A stretch of DNA of 35,336 nucleotides from positions 1-35,336 of the forward strand of contig JAUXWQ010000002.1 in assembly GCA_030680235.1 (NCBI GenBank), given 5' to 3'. How positions within the stretch are numbered: the first letter of the stretch is position 1; each line of letters begins with the position of its first letter. The notes under the pieces are model-generated. The model worked only from the letters and a program-made list of their open reading frames with translations, was not told the origin of the DNA and did no database searches. Position numbers and translations under genes: made by a program. Below are positions 8,549 to 16,116 of the stretch, piece after piece. Origin of the DNA: Coxiellaceae bacterium. GTDB taxonomy: Bacteria > Pseudomonadota > Gammaproteobacteria > Coxiellales > Coxiellaceae.

Positions 8549-8910
8549 TGGCTACGTTAGACAAAAAAGCGGCGAGAGCGCGCAGAGCGGGTCGTACGCG
8601 TCACACAATTCGTCGTTTAGGCGTAAATCGCTTAAGCGTGTTTCGTTCATCAAATCACATTTATGCGCAAGTGTTTACTGCGTGTGGTGGCACTGTATTA
8701 GCAGCGGCTTCTACTTTGGACAAAGAAGTTCAAGAAGCATGTAAGCATGGTGGTAATGTGAAAGCGGCAACATTAACTGGTTTATTGTTGGCAAAACGAT
8801 GCAAGTTGGCTGGTATTGATAAATTAGCATTTGATCGTTCAGGCTATCGCTATCACGGCCGTGTTAAAGCATTAGCAGATGCAGCGCGTGAAGGCGGAGT
8901 AGAATTTTAA
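8548..8910 (+). CDS. rplR: 50S ribosomal protein L18
   Basis: L18, the 5S rRNA-binding protein. It shows '[20 protein letters not shown]' and ends '[20 protein letters not shown]' followed by EGGVEF. It has 120 residues (E. coli 117). The start codon overlaps the last base of rplF, so translation is probably coupled. Confidence 0.97.
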   Translation: MATLDKKAARARRAGRTRHTIRRLGVNRLSVFRSSNHIYAQVFTACGGTVLAAASTLDKEVQEACKHGGNVKAATLTGLLLAKRCKLAGIDKLAFDRSGYRYHGRVKALADAAREGGVEF

Positions 8911-8962
8911 TTCTTTGCAAAGTATTTAATCAGTATTACGAGTATTGAAGGGTAGTGAAAGT

Positions 8963-9496
8963 ATGGCAACTCAGGGCGCAACAGAAATTCAAGTTACTGA
9001 CGGCATTGTTGACAAATTAGTCAATGTAAGACGTACAACCAAAGTGGTTAAAGGTGGTCGTGTGTTCGGTTTTTCCGCACTCGTCGTTGTTGGTGATGGC
9101 CAAGGTAAAATCGGTTTTGGTCAAGGCAAGGCAAAAGAAGTGCCTGTTGCAATTCAAAAAGCGACAGAGTCAGCGCGTCGCAACATGACTCAAATTAACC
9201 TGAATGGTACAACGTTGTATCACGAAATTCGTTCTCGTCATGGCGCAAGCAAAATTTTAATGTTGCCTGCTTCTGAAGGTACCGGTGTTATTGCTGGTGG
9301 TGCAATGCGCGCTGTATTTGAAGTAATGGGGATTAAAAATATCCTTGCAAAAAACGTGGGTTCCACAAATCCTGTAAACGTTGTTCGCGCAGCGGTTAAA
9401 GGACTAACGGGGATGTTAACACCTGAATCTGTAGCAAGAAAGCGCGGCAAATCAGTTCGAGAATTGATGGGAAAAAATAACAATGACAAAAACTAA
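8963..9496 (+). CDS. rpsE: 30S ribosomal protein S5
   Basis: S5, part of the decoding-fidelity and mRNA-helicase region. The double-stranded-RNA-binding segment '[20 protein letters not shown]' and the C-terminal '[16 protein letters not shown]' are clear. I use ATG 8963, 10 nt after AAGGG (8948-8952); an upstream in-frame TTG (8945) would add six residues and remove this SD. The result is 177 residues (E. coli 167). It overlaps rpmD by 14 nt. Confidence 0.95.
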   Translation: MATQGATEIQVTDGIVDKLVNVRRTTKVVKGGRVFGFSALVVVGDGQGKIGFGQGKAKEVPVAIQKATESARRNMTQINLNGTTLYHEIRSRHGASKILMLPASEGTGVIAGGAMRAVFEVMGIKNILAKNVGSTNPVNVVRAAVKGLTGMLTPESVARKRGKSVRELMGKNNNDKN

Positions 9497-9671
9497 ACAA
9501 GTAAAACTTACTTTGATTCGTAGCATTTTTGGTTTAAAACCAGGTCATGCGCAGTGTGTTCGTGGTCTAGGATTGCGTCGCTTAAATCACTCTGTTGTAG
9601 TGGATGACACAGCGTGTAACCGTGGCATGATTATAAAAGCTTCTTATTTATTAAAAGTTGAAGCAGTATAG
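9483..9671 (+). CDS. rpmD: 50S ribosomal protein L30
   Basis: L30, a small 50S protein. It shows '[20 protein letters not shown]' and '[17 protein letters not shown]'. It has 62 residues (E. coli 59). It starts inside the end of rpsE, in another frame. The stop codon lies in the 5' arm of a perfect GCAA-capped hairpin. Confidence 0.95.
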   Translation: MTKTKQVKLTLIRSIFGLKPGHAQCVRGLGLRRLNHSVVVDDTACNRGMIIKASYLLKVEAV

Positions 9672-9704
9672 CGCAAGCTATACAAGCCGCGGATAAAGTC
9701 CGCG
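9666..9704 (+). repeat. GNRA hairpin at rpmD stop plus family B copy
   Basis: GTATAGC (9666-9672) pairs perfectly with GCTATAC (9677-9683) around a GCAA loop; the rpmD TAG is in the left arm. It is followed at once by a family B core, stem CGCGGA (9688-9693)/TCCGCG (9699-9704). No T-run follows either stem. Confidence 0.65.
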
Positions 9705-9738
9705 ATTATTAAAACAAGATTTTGTAGAGGATTTAACG

Positions 9739-10167
9739 ATGTTACTAAACACAATTAAGCCGGCTTTCGGTTCAAAACGTCCTAGAAAACGTTTGGGCCG
9801 TGGTATTGGTTCTGGTTTGGGTAAAACAGCTGGTCGTGGTCATAAAGGTCAACATGCGCGTGCAGGTGGATCTCACAAGCCAGGTTTTGAAGGTGGTCAA
9901 ATGCCTTTGCAACGTCGTTTGCCGAAATTCGGTTTCGTTTCCAGAAAGGCAATGGTTACAGCTGAAGTACGTTTGTCAGAGTTAAATAGTGTACAAGGCG
10001 AGATTGATTTATTTTCTTTGAGAGAAGCAAACCTTATTAATGCATCAATTGTGTTTGTAAAAGTTTTTGCCTCGGGTGAAATTAAAAAACCAGTTACTTT
10101 ACGTGGTATTCGTGTTACTAAGGGTGCTAAGGCGGCTATTGAAGCGGCTGGTGGTAAAGTATTATAG
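9739..10167 (+). CDS. rplO: 50S ribosomal protein L15
   Basis: L15, a late assembly protein with a long Gly/Arg-rich N-terminal extension: '[20 protein letters not shown]', then '[20 protein letters not shown]'. It has 142 residues (E. coli 144). The SD is GAGG at 9727-9730. Confidence 0.97.
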   Translation: MLLNTIKPAFGSKRPRKRLGRGIGSGLGKTAGRGHKGQHARAGGSHKPGFEGGQMPLQRRLPKFGFVSRKAMVTAEVRLSELNSVQGEIDLFSLREANLINASIVFVKVFASGEIKKPVTLRGIRVTKGAKAAIEAAGGKVL

Positions 10168-10169
10168 AT

Positions 10170-10197
10170 GCGCGCGCCGCAGACTAAAGTTTGCGAT
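10170..10197 (+). repeat. Family B hairpin (rplO-secY spacer)
   Basis: Diverged copy: stem CGCAGAC (10178-10184)/GTTTGCG (10189-10195), loop TAAA. Compared with the consensus CGCGGAC/GTCCGCG, differences on one side are largely matched by pairing changes on the other (G to A opposite C to T), consistent with a conserved stem. Confidence 0.6.
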
Positions 10198-10217
10198 TAT
10201 AACGGAGCCTCAATTAC

Positions 10218-11549
10218 ATGAGAGGAACATCAAAACTCGGTACTGGATTACAATCCGGCGGATTGTCCGAGCTAAAACGAAGACTTATTTTTGTCTTGAT
10301 TGGCATTATTGTTTTCCGCATTGGCACCTATATCCCTGTACCTGGTTTGAATCCGGATGCGGTTGCACACTTATTTCAGCAGAACGAAAATGGACTGCTT
10401 GGTATGTTTAATATGTTTTCTGGTGGTGCATTAAGCCGGATGACAATTTTTGCGTTAGGCATTATGCCTTACATTTCAGCGTCTATTATCGTGCAAATGT
10501 ATGGAATGGTTTCGCCAACTTTACTTCAACTGAAGAAGGAAGGGGAAGCAGGTCGCCGCAAGATGAGCCAATATACGCGTTATTTGACCTTGGCTTTATC
10601 GACGCTTCAGGCATTTTTTATTACGCGCTGGTTGGTAGCAAGCGGTACAGTGTTAACGCCGGATTTCATTTTTTATTTTGAGGCGGTTGTAACCTTAGTT
10701 ACAGGAACTATGTTCATCATGTGGCTCGGTGAGCAAATGACAGAGCGTGGTGTTGGCAATGGTATTTCATTGATTATTTTTTCGGGTATTGTTGCGCGTT
10801 TTCCCTTGGCAATTTCTGAAGTGATGAATCAAGTGCGTCAAGGCCAAATGCAAGTGATTACCTTGGTATTACTTGTTGTTGTTGTAACAGCAGTGACTTT
10901 GGTGGTGGTGTATTTTGAACGTGCGCAGCGGCGTATCGCGATTAATTATCCGAAACGTCAGCAAGGTAACCGTTTGTATGCAGCGCAAACAAGCCATTTA
11001 CCGCTGAAGATTAATATGGCGGGTGTTATTCCTCCGATTTTTGCACAAAGCATTATTTTGTTTCCTGGTGCAATCGCAAAATTTATCGGAACGGCAAAAG
11101 GTTTCGCTTGGTTGAATGCCTTTTCATTGGCGATGTCTTTTGGACAGCCAGCCTATATGATTGTGTTTGCAGTGGCAGTGATTTTTTTCAGCTTTTTCTA
11201 CACGGCATTGGTTTTTAATCCGAAAGAAACAGCAGATAACTTGAAGCAACAAGGCGCGTTTATTCCTGGTATTCGTCCTGGCGAACAAACAGCAAATTAT
11301 ATCGACAATATCATGACGCGTTTAACGCTTGCAGGTTCGGTATATTTAGCGCTTGTCGCATTACTGCCACAGTTTTTAATTATGGCATGGAACGTACCTT
11401 TTTATTTTGGCGGAACATCTTTGTTGATTGTGGTTGTTGTGTTAATGGATTTTATGGCACAGGTACAAGCACATTTAATGAGTCATCAGTATGAGTCGCT
11501 GATGAAAAAAACGAAAACTAAAGGATCGAAGCTTGGTTTGATTCGATAG
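10218..11549 (+). CDS. secY: Preprotein translocase subunit SecY
   Basis: The channel subunit of the SecYEG translocon in the inner membrane. Its 443 residues equal E. coli SecY, with about ten hydrophobic segments from '[20 protein letters not shown]' near residue 24 to '[19 protein letters not shown]'. Diagnostic pieces are '[13 protein letters not shown]', '[20 protein letters not shown]' and the cytosolic loop '[20 protein letters not shown]', which binds SecA or the ribosome. ATG 10218 has GGAG at 10204-10207. It sits in its usual place at the end of the spc block. Confidence 0.98.
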   Translation: MRGTSKLGTGLQSGGLSELKRRLIFVLIGIIVFRIGTYIPVPGLNPDAVAHLFQQNENGLLGMFNMFSGGALSRMTIFALGIMPYISASIIVQMYGMVSPTLLQLKKEGEAGRRKMSQYTRYLTLALSTLQAFFITRWLVASGTVLTPDFIFYFEAVVTLVTGTMFIMWLGEQMTERGVGNGISLIIFSGIVARFPLAISEVMNQVRQGQMQVITLVLLVVVVTAVTLVVVYFERAQRRIAINYPKRQQGNRLYAAQTSHLPLKINMAGVIPPIFAQSIILFPGAIAKFIGTAKGFAWLNAFSLAMSFGQPAYMIVFAVAVIFFSFFYTALVFNPKETADNLKQQGAFIPGIRPGEQTANYIDNIMTRLTLAGSVYLALVALLPQFLIMAWNVPFYFGGTSLLIVVVVLMDFMAQVQAHLMSHQYESLMKKTKTKGSKLGLIR

Positions 11550-11656
11550 GGCTGGAATCATAATGAAAAAAGTGCGCGAATCTTGCAGAGAGTTGTGATA
11601 CGATCCGCGCAATAAAGCAATATGAAGTTTTTTATTTTGGATTTTGGGGTAATAGC

Positions 11657-11770
11657 ATGAAAGTAAGAGCATCAATTAAAAAAATTTGTCGCAATTGCAA
11701 AATCATTCGTCGTAATGGTTCTGTGCGTGTCATTTGTAAAGATACACGACATAAACAACGTCAAGGTTAA
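11657..11770 (+). CDS. rpmJ: 50S ribosomal protein L36
   Basis: A 37-residue gene. It is L36: it begins '[20 protein letters not shown]' and the zinc ligands C11, C14, C27 and H32 are all present, so this is the zinc-binding (C+) form. The preceding TTTGGGGT (11646-11650 region) supplies the SD. It lies 107 bp after secY and 94 bp before rpsM, the usual position. Confidence 0.96.
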   Translation: MKVRASIKKICRNCKIIRRNGSVRVICKDTRHKQRQG

Positions 11771-11779
11771 GTTTTAGCC

Positions 11780-11808
11780 TTGCATTTTGAGGTAGTGAGC
11801 GTTATTCT
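11780..11808 (+). promoter_or_regulatory. Candidate promoter for the alpha (rpsM) operon
   Basis: TTGCAT (11780-11785) and TATTCT (11803-11808) are separated by exactly 17 bp, in the short gap between rpmJ and rpsM. Just downstream, CTAGTCC and GGGCTAG (about 11807-11830) can form a 7-bp stem with one G-U pair in the rpsM leader. Whether this is an S4-binding leader, as in E. coli, is inference only. Confidence 0.35.
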
Positions 11809-11864
11809 AGTCCGCTTTTTAAGGGCTAGAAATATATTTCTAAGTTTGATTTGGAGTTAAGAGT

Positions 11865-12230
11865 ATGGCGGTTGCGCGTATTGCTGGTGTGAACATTCCA
11901 GCGCAAAAGCATATCAGTATCGGTTTGCAATCCATTTATGGTATTGGTCCGACGCGTGCAAAAAAGATTTGTGTTGAAGCTAAAGTAGATCCAACAGCTA
12001 AGGCAAGTACTTTGTCAGAAGCAGATTTAGATTTACTTCGTAATGAAGTTGCTAAGTTTACTGTGGAAGGTGACTTACGTCGTGAAGTCTCAATGCAAGT
12101 AAAACGCAAAATGGACTTAGGCTGTTATGTTGGCATTCGCCATCGTAAAGGGCTTCCTGTGCGTGGTCAACGTACGAGAACAAATGCACGTACGAGAAAA
12201 GGCAAACGTAAAGCAATCCGTTCACAATAA
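11865..12230 (+). CDS. rpsM: 30S ribosomal protein S13
   Basis: S13, which forms bridges between the 30S head and the 50S subunit and contacts the P-site tRNA. It begins '[20 protein letters not shown]', carries '[16 protein letters not shown]' (helix-hairpin-helix) and ends with '[18 protein letters not shown]'. It has 121 residues (E. coli 118). The SD is TTGGAG at 11850-11855. Confidence 0.97.
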   Translation: MAVARIAGVNIPAQKHISIGLQSIYGIGPTRAKKICVEAKVDPTAKASTLSEADLDLLRNEVAKFTVEGDLRREVSMQVKRKMDLGCYVGIRHRKGLPVRGQRTRTNARTRKGKRKAIRSQ

Positions 12231-12336
12231 TTCTTAAAGAAAGCATGATTCGTTTTATGCTTCTGTAAATTTAATGTGAATCACTTTTCTATAGGGTAAT
12301 TAACTTGTATAGAGTAAGTGTCTAAAATTAAATAAT

Positions 12337-12367
12337 TCCGCGAACGCAGTGAGCGTAATTCGCGAAG
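12337..12367 (+). repeat. Hairpin in the rpsM-rpsK spacer
   Basis: CGCGAA (12339-12344) and TTCGCG (12359-12364) form a 6-bp stem around CGCAGTGAGCGTAA. The loop word GTGAGCG resembles the family C repeat found further right, so this may be a diverged B/C relative. The rest of the 156-bp gap is AT-rich and shows AAGCAT/ATGCTT arms at about 12242. Confidence 0.4.
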
Positions 12368-12386
12368 CGACAAACAAAGGTGAATA

Positions 12387-12779
12387 ATGGCAACAGCATC
12401 AGCGTCAGTGAAAAAAAAGGCTAAGCGTAAAATCTCAGAAGGTGTTGCGCACGTGTGCGCTTCTTTTAATAACACCATGATTTCAATTACCACTCCTTCT
12501 GGCGATGTACTTTGCCAAGGATCAGCTGGTCGTTCAGGATTTAAGGGGTCTCGTAAAGGTACGCCTTTTGCTGCGCAATTAGCCGCTGAAACTGTTGCTA
12601 AAAAAGCGATTGAAGAATTTTCATTGCGTCGTGTTGTAATCAACGTAAGTGGGCCAGGTGCTGGTCGTGATTCAGCTGTTCGTGCAATGCGCAACGCAGG
12701 TTTGGAAATTATTCGTTTAGTTGATACGACGGGCATTCCGCATAACGGATGTCGTCCACGCAAAAAACGTAGAGTGTAA
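12387..12779 (+). CDS. rpsK: 30S ribosomal protein S11
   Basis: S11, on the 30S platform next to the E-site mRNA. Signatures are '[20 protein letters not shown]', '[20 protein letters not shown]' and the C-terminal '[18 protein letters not shown]'. It has 130 residues, equal to the family. It is separated from rpsM by 156 bp, more than usual. Confidence 0.97.
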   Translation: MATASASVKKKAKRKISEGVAHVCASFNNTMISITTPSGDVLCQGSAGRSGFKGSRKGTPFAAQLAAETVAKKAIEEFSLRRVVINVSGPGAGRDSAVRAMRNAGLEIIRLVDTTGIPHNGCRPRKKRRV

Positions 12780-12785
12780 TTTTTT

Positions 12786-12813
12786 GTAGAGACGCGATTT
12801 ATCGTGTCTTTGA
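12786..12813 (+). repeat. Family A hairpin (rpsK-rpsD spacer)
   Basis: GTAGAGACGCGAT leads into ATCGTGTCT: stem AGACGCGAT (12790-12798)/ATCGTGTCT (12801-12809) with one G-U pair, followed by TTTG. Part of the same family as the copies after rpsJ and rpoA. Confidence 0.65.
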
Positions 12814-12873
12814 ATTGGCAATAAAAGCCCTATGCGCAAGCAAGGGTAAGTATTTAAAACAGGCAAGAAAAAC

Positions 12874-13494
12874 ATGGCAAAATATCTTGGACCCAAGTGT
12901 CGTCTGGCTCGTCGCGAAAAGACGGATTTAGGCTTAAAAAGTGGTATCAGAGACATCGAAACTAAGTGTAAATTTGATCGTACACCAGGACAACACTGGC
13001 AACGTCGTACACGTGTTACGGATTACGCAACACAATTGCGTATGAAGCAATTGATTCGTCGTTTCTATGGCGTATTAGAAAAGAAATTCCGTTTGTACTA
13101 CAAAGAAGCTGAGCGTATCAAAGGATCAACAGGCGAAAACTTATTGCGTTTGTTAGAATCTCGTTTGGATAACGTTGTATACCGTATGGGTTTTGCTGTT
13201 ACACGTGCTGAATCAAGACAGTTGGTTTCTCACAAATCAGTGTTAGTAAATGGCCACGTGGTTAACATCGCTTCTTATGCAGTTAAACCAGGTGATGTAG
13301 TGTCTATTCGTGATAAAGCAAAAAAACAATTGCGTATTGCTGCAGCTGTTGATTTGGCTGGGCAGCGTGAACCTATCTCTTGGATGGAAGTCGATGGTAA
13401 GATGATGTCAGGCGTGTATAAGTCATATCCTGATATGGATCAACTACCGCCAGAATTTAAAGTCAACTTAGTCGTTGAGTTGTATTCAAAATAA
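12874..13494 (+). CDS. rpsD: 30S ribosomal protein S4
   Basis: S4, a 16S assembly initiator and, in E. coli, the alpha-operon translational repressor. It begins '[20 protein letters not shown]', has '[20 protein letters not shown]' and the S4 RNA-binding domain '[20 protein letters not shown]' (about residue 95). Its 206 residues equal E. coli S4. It is followed by an intrinsic terminator, which is not expected inside the alpha operon. Confidence 0.98.
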   Translation: MAKYLGPKCRLARREKTDLGLKSGIRDIETKCKFDRTPGQHWQRRTRVTDYATQLRMKQLIRRFYGVLEKKFRLYYKEAERIKGSTGENLLRLLESRLDNVVYRMGFAVTRAESRQLVSHKSVLVNGHVVNIASYAVKPGDVVSIRDKAKKQLRIAAAVDLAGQREPISWMEVDGKMMSGVYKSYPDMDQLPPEFKVNLVVELYSK

Positions 13495-13512
13495 TGTAAG
13501 AAGTAATAAATA

Positions 13513-13540
13513 ACGCACCTGAAAAGGTGCGTTTGTTTTT
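13513..13540 (+). terminator. Intrinsic terminator after rpsD
   Basis: Perfect 8-bp stem ACGCACCT (13513-13520)/AGGTGCGT (13525-13532) with GAAA loop, followed by TTGTTTTT. It is 18 bp after the rpsD stop and would end or strongly reduce transcription before rpoA. Confidence 0.88.
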
Positions 13541-13624
13541 AAACCTAGATTAGGCGTTAATCGCTGAATCTAGATTAAAGCAGTCACTGTGAATATTCTT
13601 CGATTCACCTTGACTTTTTCGTGG
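13541..13624 (+). other. Hairpin-rich spacer upstream of the palindromic element
   Basis: Two further inverted repeats lie between the terminator and the element: CTAGATT (13545-13551)/AATCTAG (13567-13573), and GTGAAT (13589-13594)/ATTCAC (13603-13608). No gene is visible. I found no convincing -35/-10 pair for rpoA in the 352-bp rpsD-rpoA gap. Confidence 0.5.
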
Positions 13625-13797
13625 CAGTAGTTCCCGGCGAATGTCTGAAAAACCGCTAATTTTCAGATTTTAGGCGAGGTTGAACGATAATTTGTTGAGA
13701 AAAGTGCAGTGTACACGAAGTCCATGAGCATTTTCGAAACAAATTATCGTTCAAGATCGTCAAAAGATGAAAATTTTTTATTCACCGGGAATTGCTG
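13625..13797 (+). repeat. Nested palindromic element, copy 1 (rpsD-rpoA)
   Basis: A 173-bp non-coding element. Its ends are CAGTAGTTCCCGG (13625-13637) and CCGGGAATTGCTG (13785-13797). Inside are TTGAACGATAATTTGTT and its perfect 17-nt complement AACAAATTATCGTTCAA, and further matched outer arms (TTTCAGATTTTAGGCGAGG against the complement of GATCGTCAAAAGATGAAAA). The apex holds GTAC-like words. It matches, over its length and in inverted orientation, the copy at 29271-29445. It fills most of the gap in front of rpoA. Confidence 0.88.
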
Positions 13798-13846
13798 GTT
13801 TCATGGCAACTTAACGAACATCACTCAACCATTATAGAGGCAAGCG

Positions 13847-14833
13847 ATGCAAGACGTTTATAAAACATTTTTGACACCTAACGCGATTCAAGTTCAAAAT
13901 ATTTCACCTTCTTATCATCGTATTGTATTAGAGCCATTTGAACGTGGTTTCGGACATACTTTGGGTAATGCTTTACGTCGTATTTTATTATCTTCTATGC
14001 CAGGTGCTGCTGTGGTTGAAGCGCAGATCGAAGGTATTTTGCATGAATACAGCACATTGCCTGCTGTTCGTGAAGACGTTGTTGATATTTTGTTAAACCT
14101 GAAAGGGTTAGCATTTCGTATGATTGGTGTTACTGAAGTAACCTTGAATTTAAATAAAAAAGGTCAAGGGCCAATAACTGCTGCTGATATCACTTTAGAA
14201 AATGGCGTTGAAATTATTAACCCAGAACATGTGATCGCACATTTGACTGAAAATGGTGAAATCAACATGAAGTTGAAAGTAACGATTGGTCGTGGATATC
14301 AGCCTGCTGCTATCCGTGAACAGTTATATCAAGATACCCGCCCGATTGGCGTGTTATTGCTTGATGCTTCTTTTTCTCCAGTCAAGCGTGTGGCATACCA
14401 AGTAGAAAATGCGCGTGTTGAAAATCGTACTGATTTGGATAAATTGATTATTGAATTAGAAACCGATGGCACATTAAATCCAGAAGATGCTATTCGTTAT
14501 GCGGCAGCTATTTTGCAGCAGCAGTTGTCATCTTTTGTTGATTTGCAGCATGAAATTGCGGCACGCCCTCGTCAAAATAAAAATCATTTAGATCCATTGT
14601 TATTGCGTCCGGTAGATGATTTAGAATTAACTGTCCGTGCAGCGAATTGCTTGAAGGCTGAAAATATCTATTATATTGGCGATCTCGTTCAGCGTTCTGA
14701 ATATGATTTATTGAAGACGCCAAACTTGGGCAAGAAATCTTTGCTTGAAATTAAGAGTGTTTTAGCGCAACGCGGATTGTCATTAGGTATGAACATTGAG
14801 CCATGGCCGCCTGCTGAATTGCAAGATAAGTAA
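13847..14833 (+). CDS. rpoA: RNA polymerase subunit alpha
   Basis: The alpha subunit nucleates RNA polymerase assembly and its C-terminal domain binds UP elements and activators. The N-terminal domain carries '[20 protein letters not shown]' (about residues 34-53); the C-terminal domain has '[20 protein letters not shown]' and '[19 protein letters not shown]'. It has 328 residues (E. coli 329). The SD is AGAGG at about 13834. Upstream lie a terminator and a 173-bp repeat, so it probably has its own promoter or depends on readthrough. Confidence 0.98.
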   Translation: MQDVYKTFLTPNAIQVQNISPSYHRIVLEPFERGFGHTLGNALRRILLSSMPGAAVVEAQIEGILHEYSTLPAVREDVVDILLNLKGLAFRMIGVTEVTLNLNKKGQGPITAADITLENGVEIINPEHVIAHLTENGEINMKLKVTIGRGYQPAAIREQLYQDTRPIGVLLLDASFSPVKRVAYQVENARVENRTDLDKLIIELETDGTLNPEDAIRYAAAILQQQLSSFVDLQHEIAARPRQNKNHLDPLLLRPVDDLELTVRAANCLKAENIYYIGDLVQRSEYDLLKTPNLGKKSLLEIKSVLAQRGLSLGMNIEPWPPAELQDK

Positions 14834-14840
14834 TTTTATT

Positions 14841-14872
14841 GTAGAGACGCGATTTATCGCGTCTTTTGTTTA
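14841..14872 (+). repeat. Family A hairpin, perfect copy (rpoA-rplQ)
   Basis: Best copy of the family: AGACGCGAT (14845-14853) and ATCGCGTCT (14856-14864) make a perfect 9-bp stem with a minimal TT centre, preceded by GTAG and followed by TTTGTTT. It has terminator-like form between two genes usually co-transcribed. Confidence 0.75.
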
Positions 14873-14895
14873 TGTATTAAAGAGGTATTTAAGAA

Positions 14896-15273
14896 ATGCA
14901 CCACAGAAAATCAGGAAAAAAATTAAGCCGCCACACAGCGCATCGCAAAGCAATGTTTAAAAACATGTCTGCATCGTTGTTAAAGCATGAGTTGATCAAA
15001 ACAACCGTTGTAAAGGCAAAAGAATTGCGTCGTGTTGTTGAACCATTGATTACATTGGCGAAAGTAGATTCAGTTGCCAATCGTCGTTTGGCATTTGCAA
15101 GATTGCGTGATGATGCTGCTGTTGCAAAACTATTCACACAAATCGGCCCACGCCATGTTAATCGTCCAGGCGGATATGTTCGTGTATTAAAATGCGGTTT
15201 TCGTGCAGGCGACAGCGCACCAATGGCGCTTGTTGAAATCGTTGATCGTCAAGATGCACAATCTGTTGCGTAA
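14896..15273 (+). CDS. rplQ: 50S ribosomal protein L17
   Basis: L17, near the tunnel exit. It begins '[20 protein letters not shown]' and contains '[20 protein letters not shown]' and '[20 protein letters not shown]'. It has 125 residues (E. coli 127). Last gene of the cluster, followed 27 bp later by a strong terminator. The SD is AGAGG at 14880-14884. Confidence 0.97.
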   Translation: MHHRKSGKKLSRHTAHRKAMFKNMSASLLKHELIKTTVVKAKELRRVVEPLITLAKVDSVANRRLAFARLRDDAAVAKLFTQIGPRHVNRPGGYVRVLKCGFRAGDSAPMALVEIVDRQDAQSVA

Positions 15274-15294
15274 TTGATTATGATTATTTGAATT

Positions 15295-15324
15295 AAAAAA
15301 GACGCCCGTAGGCGTCTTTTTTTT
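15295..15324 (+). terminator. Intrinsic terminator closing the ribosomal cluster
   Basis: Stem GACGCC (15301-15306)/GGCGTC (15311-15316) with loop CGTA, extended by A-T pairs from AAAAAA on the left, followed by eight Ts. The flanking A-tract means it could also work for minus-strand transcripts arriving from ssb. Confidence 0.92.
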
Positions 15325-15330
15325 GGGTAC

Positions 15331-15450
15331 GAGCATGAGCATTTTTTTGATGCATGAGCGTAGCGAGTGTTTTTGTAGGGTATATGTGTATCGAGATATC
15401 CTGCAAAAACACTCGCTACGCTCATGCTCGCATCAAAAAATGCTTATGAC
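15331..15450. repeat. Long inverted repeat made of two family C units
   Basis: Left arm 15339-15379 and right arm 15400-15443 are complementary over about 40 bp apart from a 4-bp deletion (GAGC after GATGC) and one mismatch, with a ~20-bp spacer (TATATGTGTATCGAGATAT). Each arm contains the family C word ATGAGCGTAGCGAGTGTTTTT, seen singly at 31927, 33889 and 33989. As RNA it would form a very stable hairpin. It is non-coding and lies between the rplQ terminator and a palindromic element. Confidence 0.88.
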
Positions 15451-15454
15451 GTCA

Positions 15455-15613
15455 TTGGCTGAATTGTTAGCGTGACTTTTCAGATTTGAGGTGAGGTTGA
15501 AGGTAATTCGCTGAGAAAAGAATAGTGTACAAGAAGTACATTAACATTTTCAAAACAAATTACCGTTCAAGATCTTCCAAAGATGAAAAGACCTGGTTCA
15601 GCGGGAACTACTG
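15455..15613 (+). repeat. Nested palindromic element, copy 2 (downstream of ssb)
   Basis: Same architecture and orientation as copy 1 but more diverged. Recognisable parts are TTTCAGATTTGAGGTGAGGT, GAAGGTAATT paired with AATTACCGTTC, the GTACAAGAAGTAC apex, CAAAGATGAAAA and the right end CGGGAACTACTG (15602-15613). The left end CAGTA(G)TTCCCG is not recognisable. It ends three bases from the ssb stop codon, so it forms the ssb 3' flank. Together with 15331-15450 it fills the rplQ-ssb gap. Confidence 0.75.
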
Positions 15614-15616
15614 GTA

Positions 15617-16078
15617 CTAAAATGGGATATCATCATCAAAATCAGTGCTAGCATGCGCTGCAGAGGCCATTGCTGGTGCTGCTTGATGTGATGGCGCTGA
15701 AAACTCTTGATGATCGGCAGCTGAACTACCTTGTCCTGCGCCACGGCCATCTAACATTTGCATTTCATTGGCAATGATTTCAGTTGTGTACTTTTCAGCA
15801 CCACTTTTATCCATCCATTTGCGTGTACGAAGACTGCCTTCGATGTACACTTTTGAGCCTTTTTTCAGATATTCGCTTACGATTTCTGCAAGACGATTAA
15901 AAAATACAACGCGATGCCACTCTGTGCGTTCTTGTGCTTCACCACTTTGTTTATCGCGCCATGCAGTACTGGTTGCAACGCTAACAGTAACAACAGGGCT
16001 ATTATTTGGTGTGTAGCGAACTTCAGGGTCTGAGCCTAAGTTACCGATTAAAATAACTTTATTGATTCCACGTGCCAT
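15617..16078 (-). CDS. ssb: Single-stranded DNA-binding protein
   Basis: SSB coats single-stranded DNA in replication, repair and recombination. The N-terminal OB fold begins '[20 protein letters not shown]' and contains '[20 protein letters not shown]' and '[15 protein letters not shown]' up to about residue 105. An Ala/Ser/Gln-rich linker follows, then the acidic tip DFDDDIPF that recruits partner proteins. It has 153 residues. The SD is GAGGAA, about 8 nt before ATG. In E. coli ssb is divergent from and adjacent to uvrA; here two genes lie between them. Confidence 0.98.
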   Translation of the reverse strand: MARGINKVILIGNLGSDPEVRYTPNNSPVVTVSVATSTAWRDKQSGEAQERTEWHRVVFFNRLAEIVSEYLKKGSKVYIEGSLRTRKWMDKSGAEKYTTEIIANEMQMLDGRGAGQGSSAADHQEFSAPSHQAAPAMASAAHASTDFDDDIPF

Positions 16079-16116
16079 GATATTAATTCCTCGTTTGTAA
16101 AATTACCTAAGCTAGA

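Noticed and set aside
12281-12763. 160-codon minus-strand frame over rpsK
   Set aside because: Antisense to S11 and lacks any known domain.
664-14872. Cyanobacterial origin suggested by the GTAGAGACGCGAT palindromes
   Set aside because: All proteins and the gene order are gammaproteobacterial; short palindromes can arise independently.
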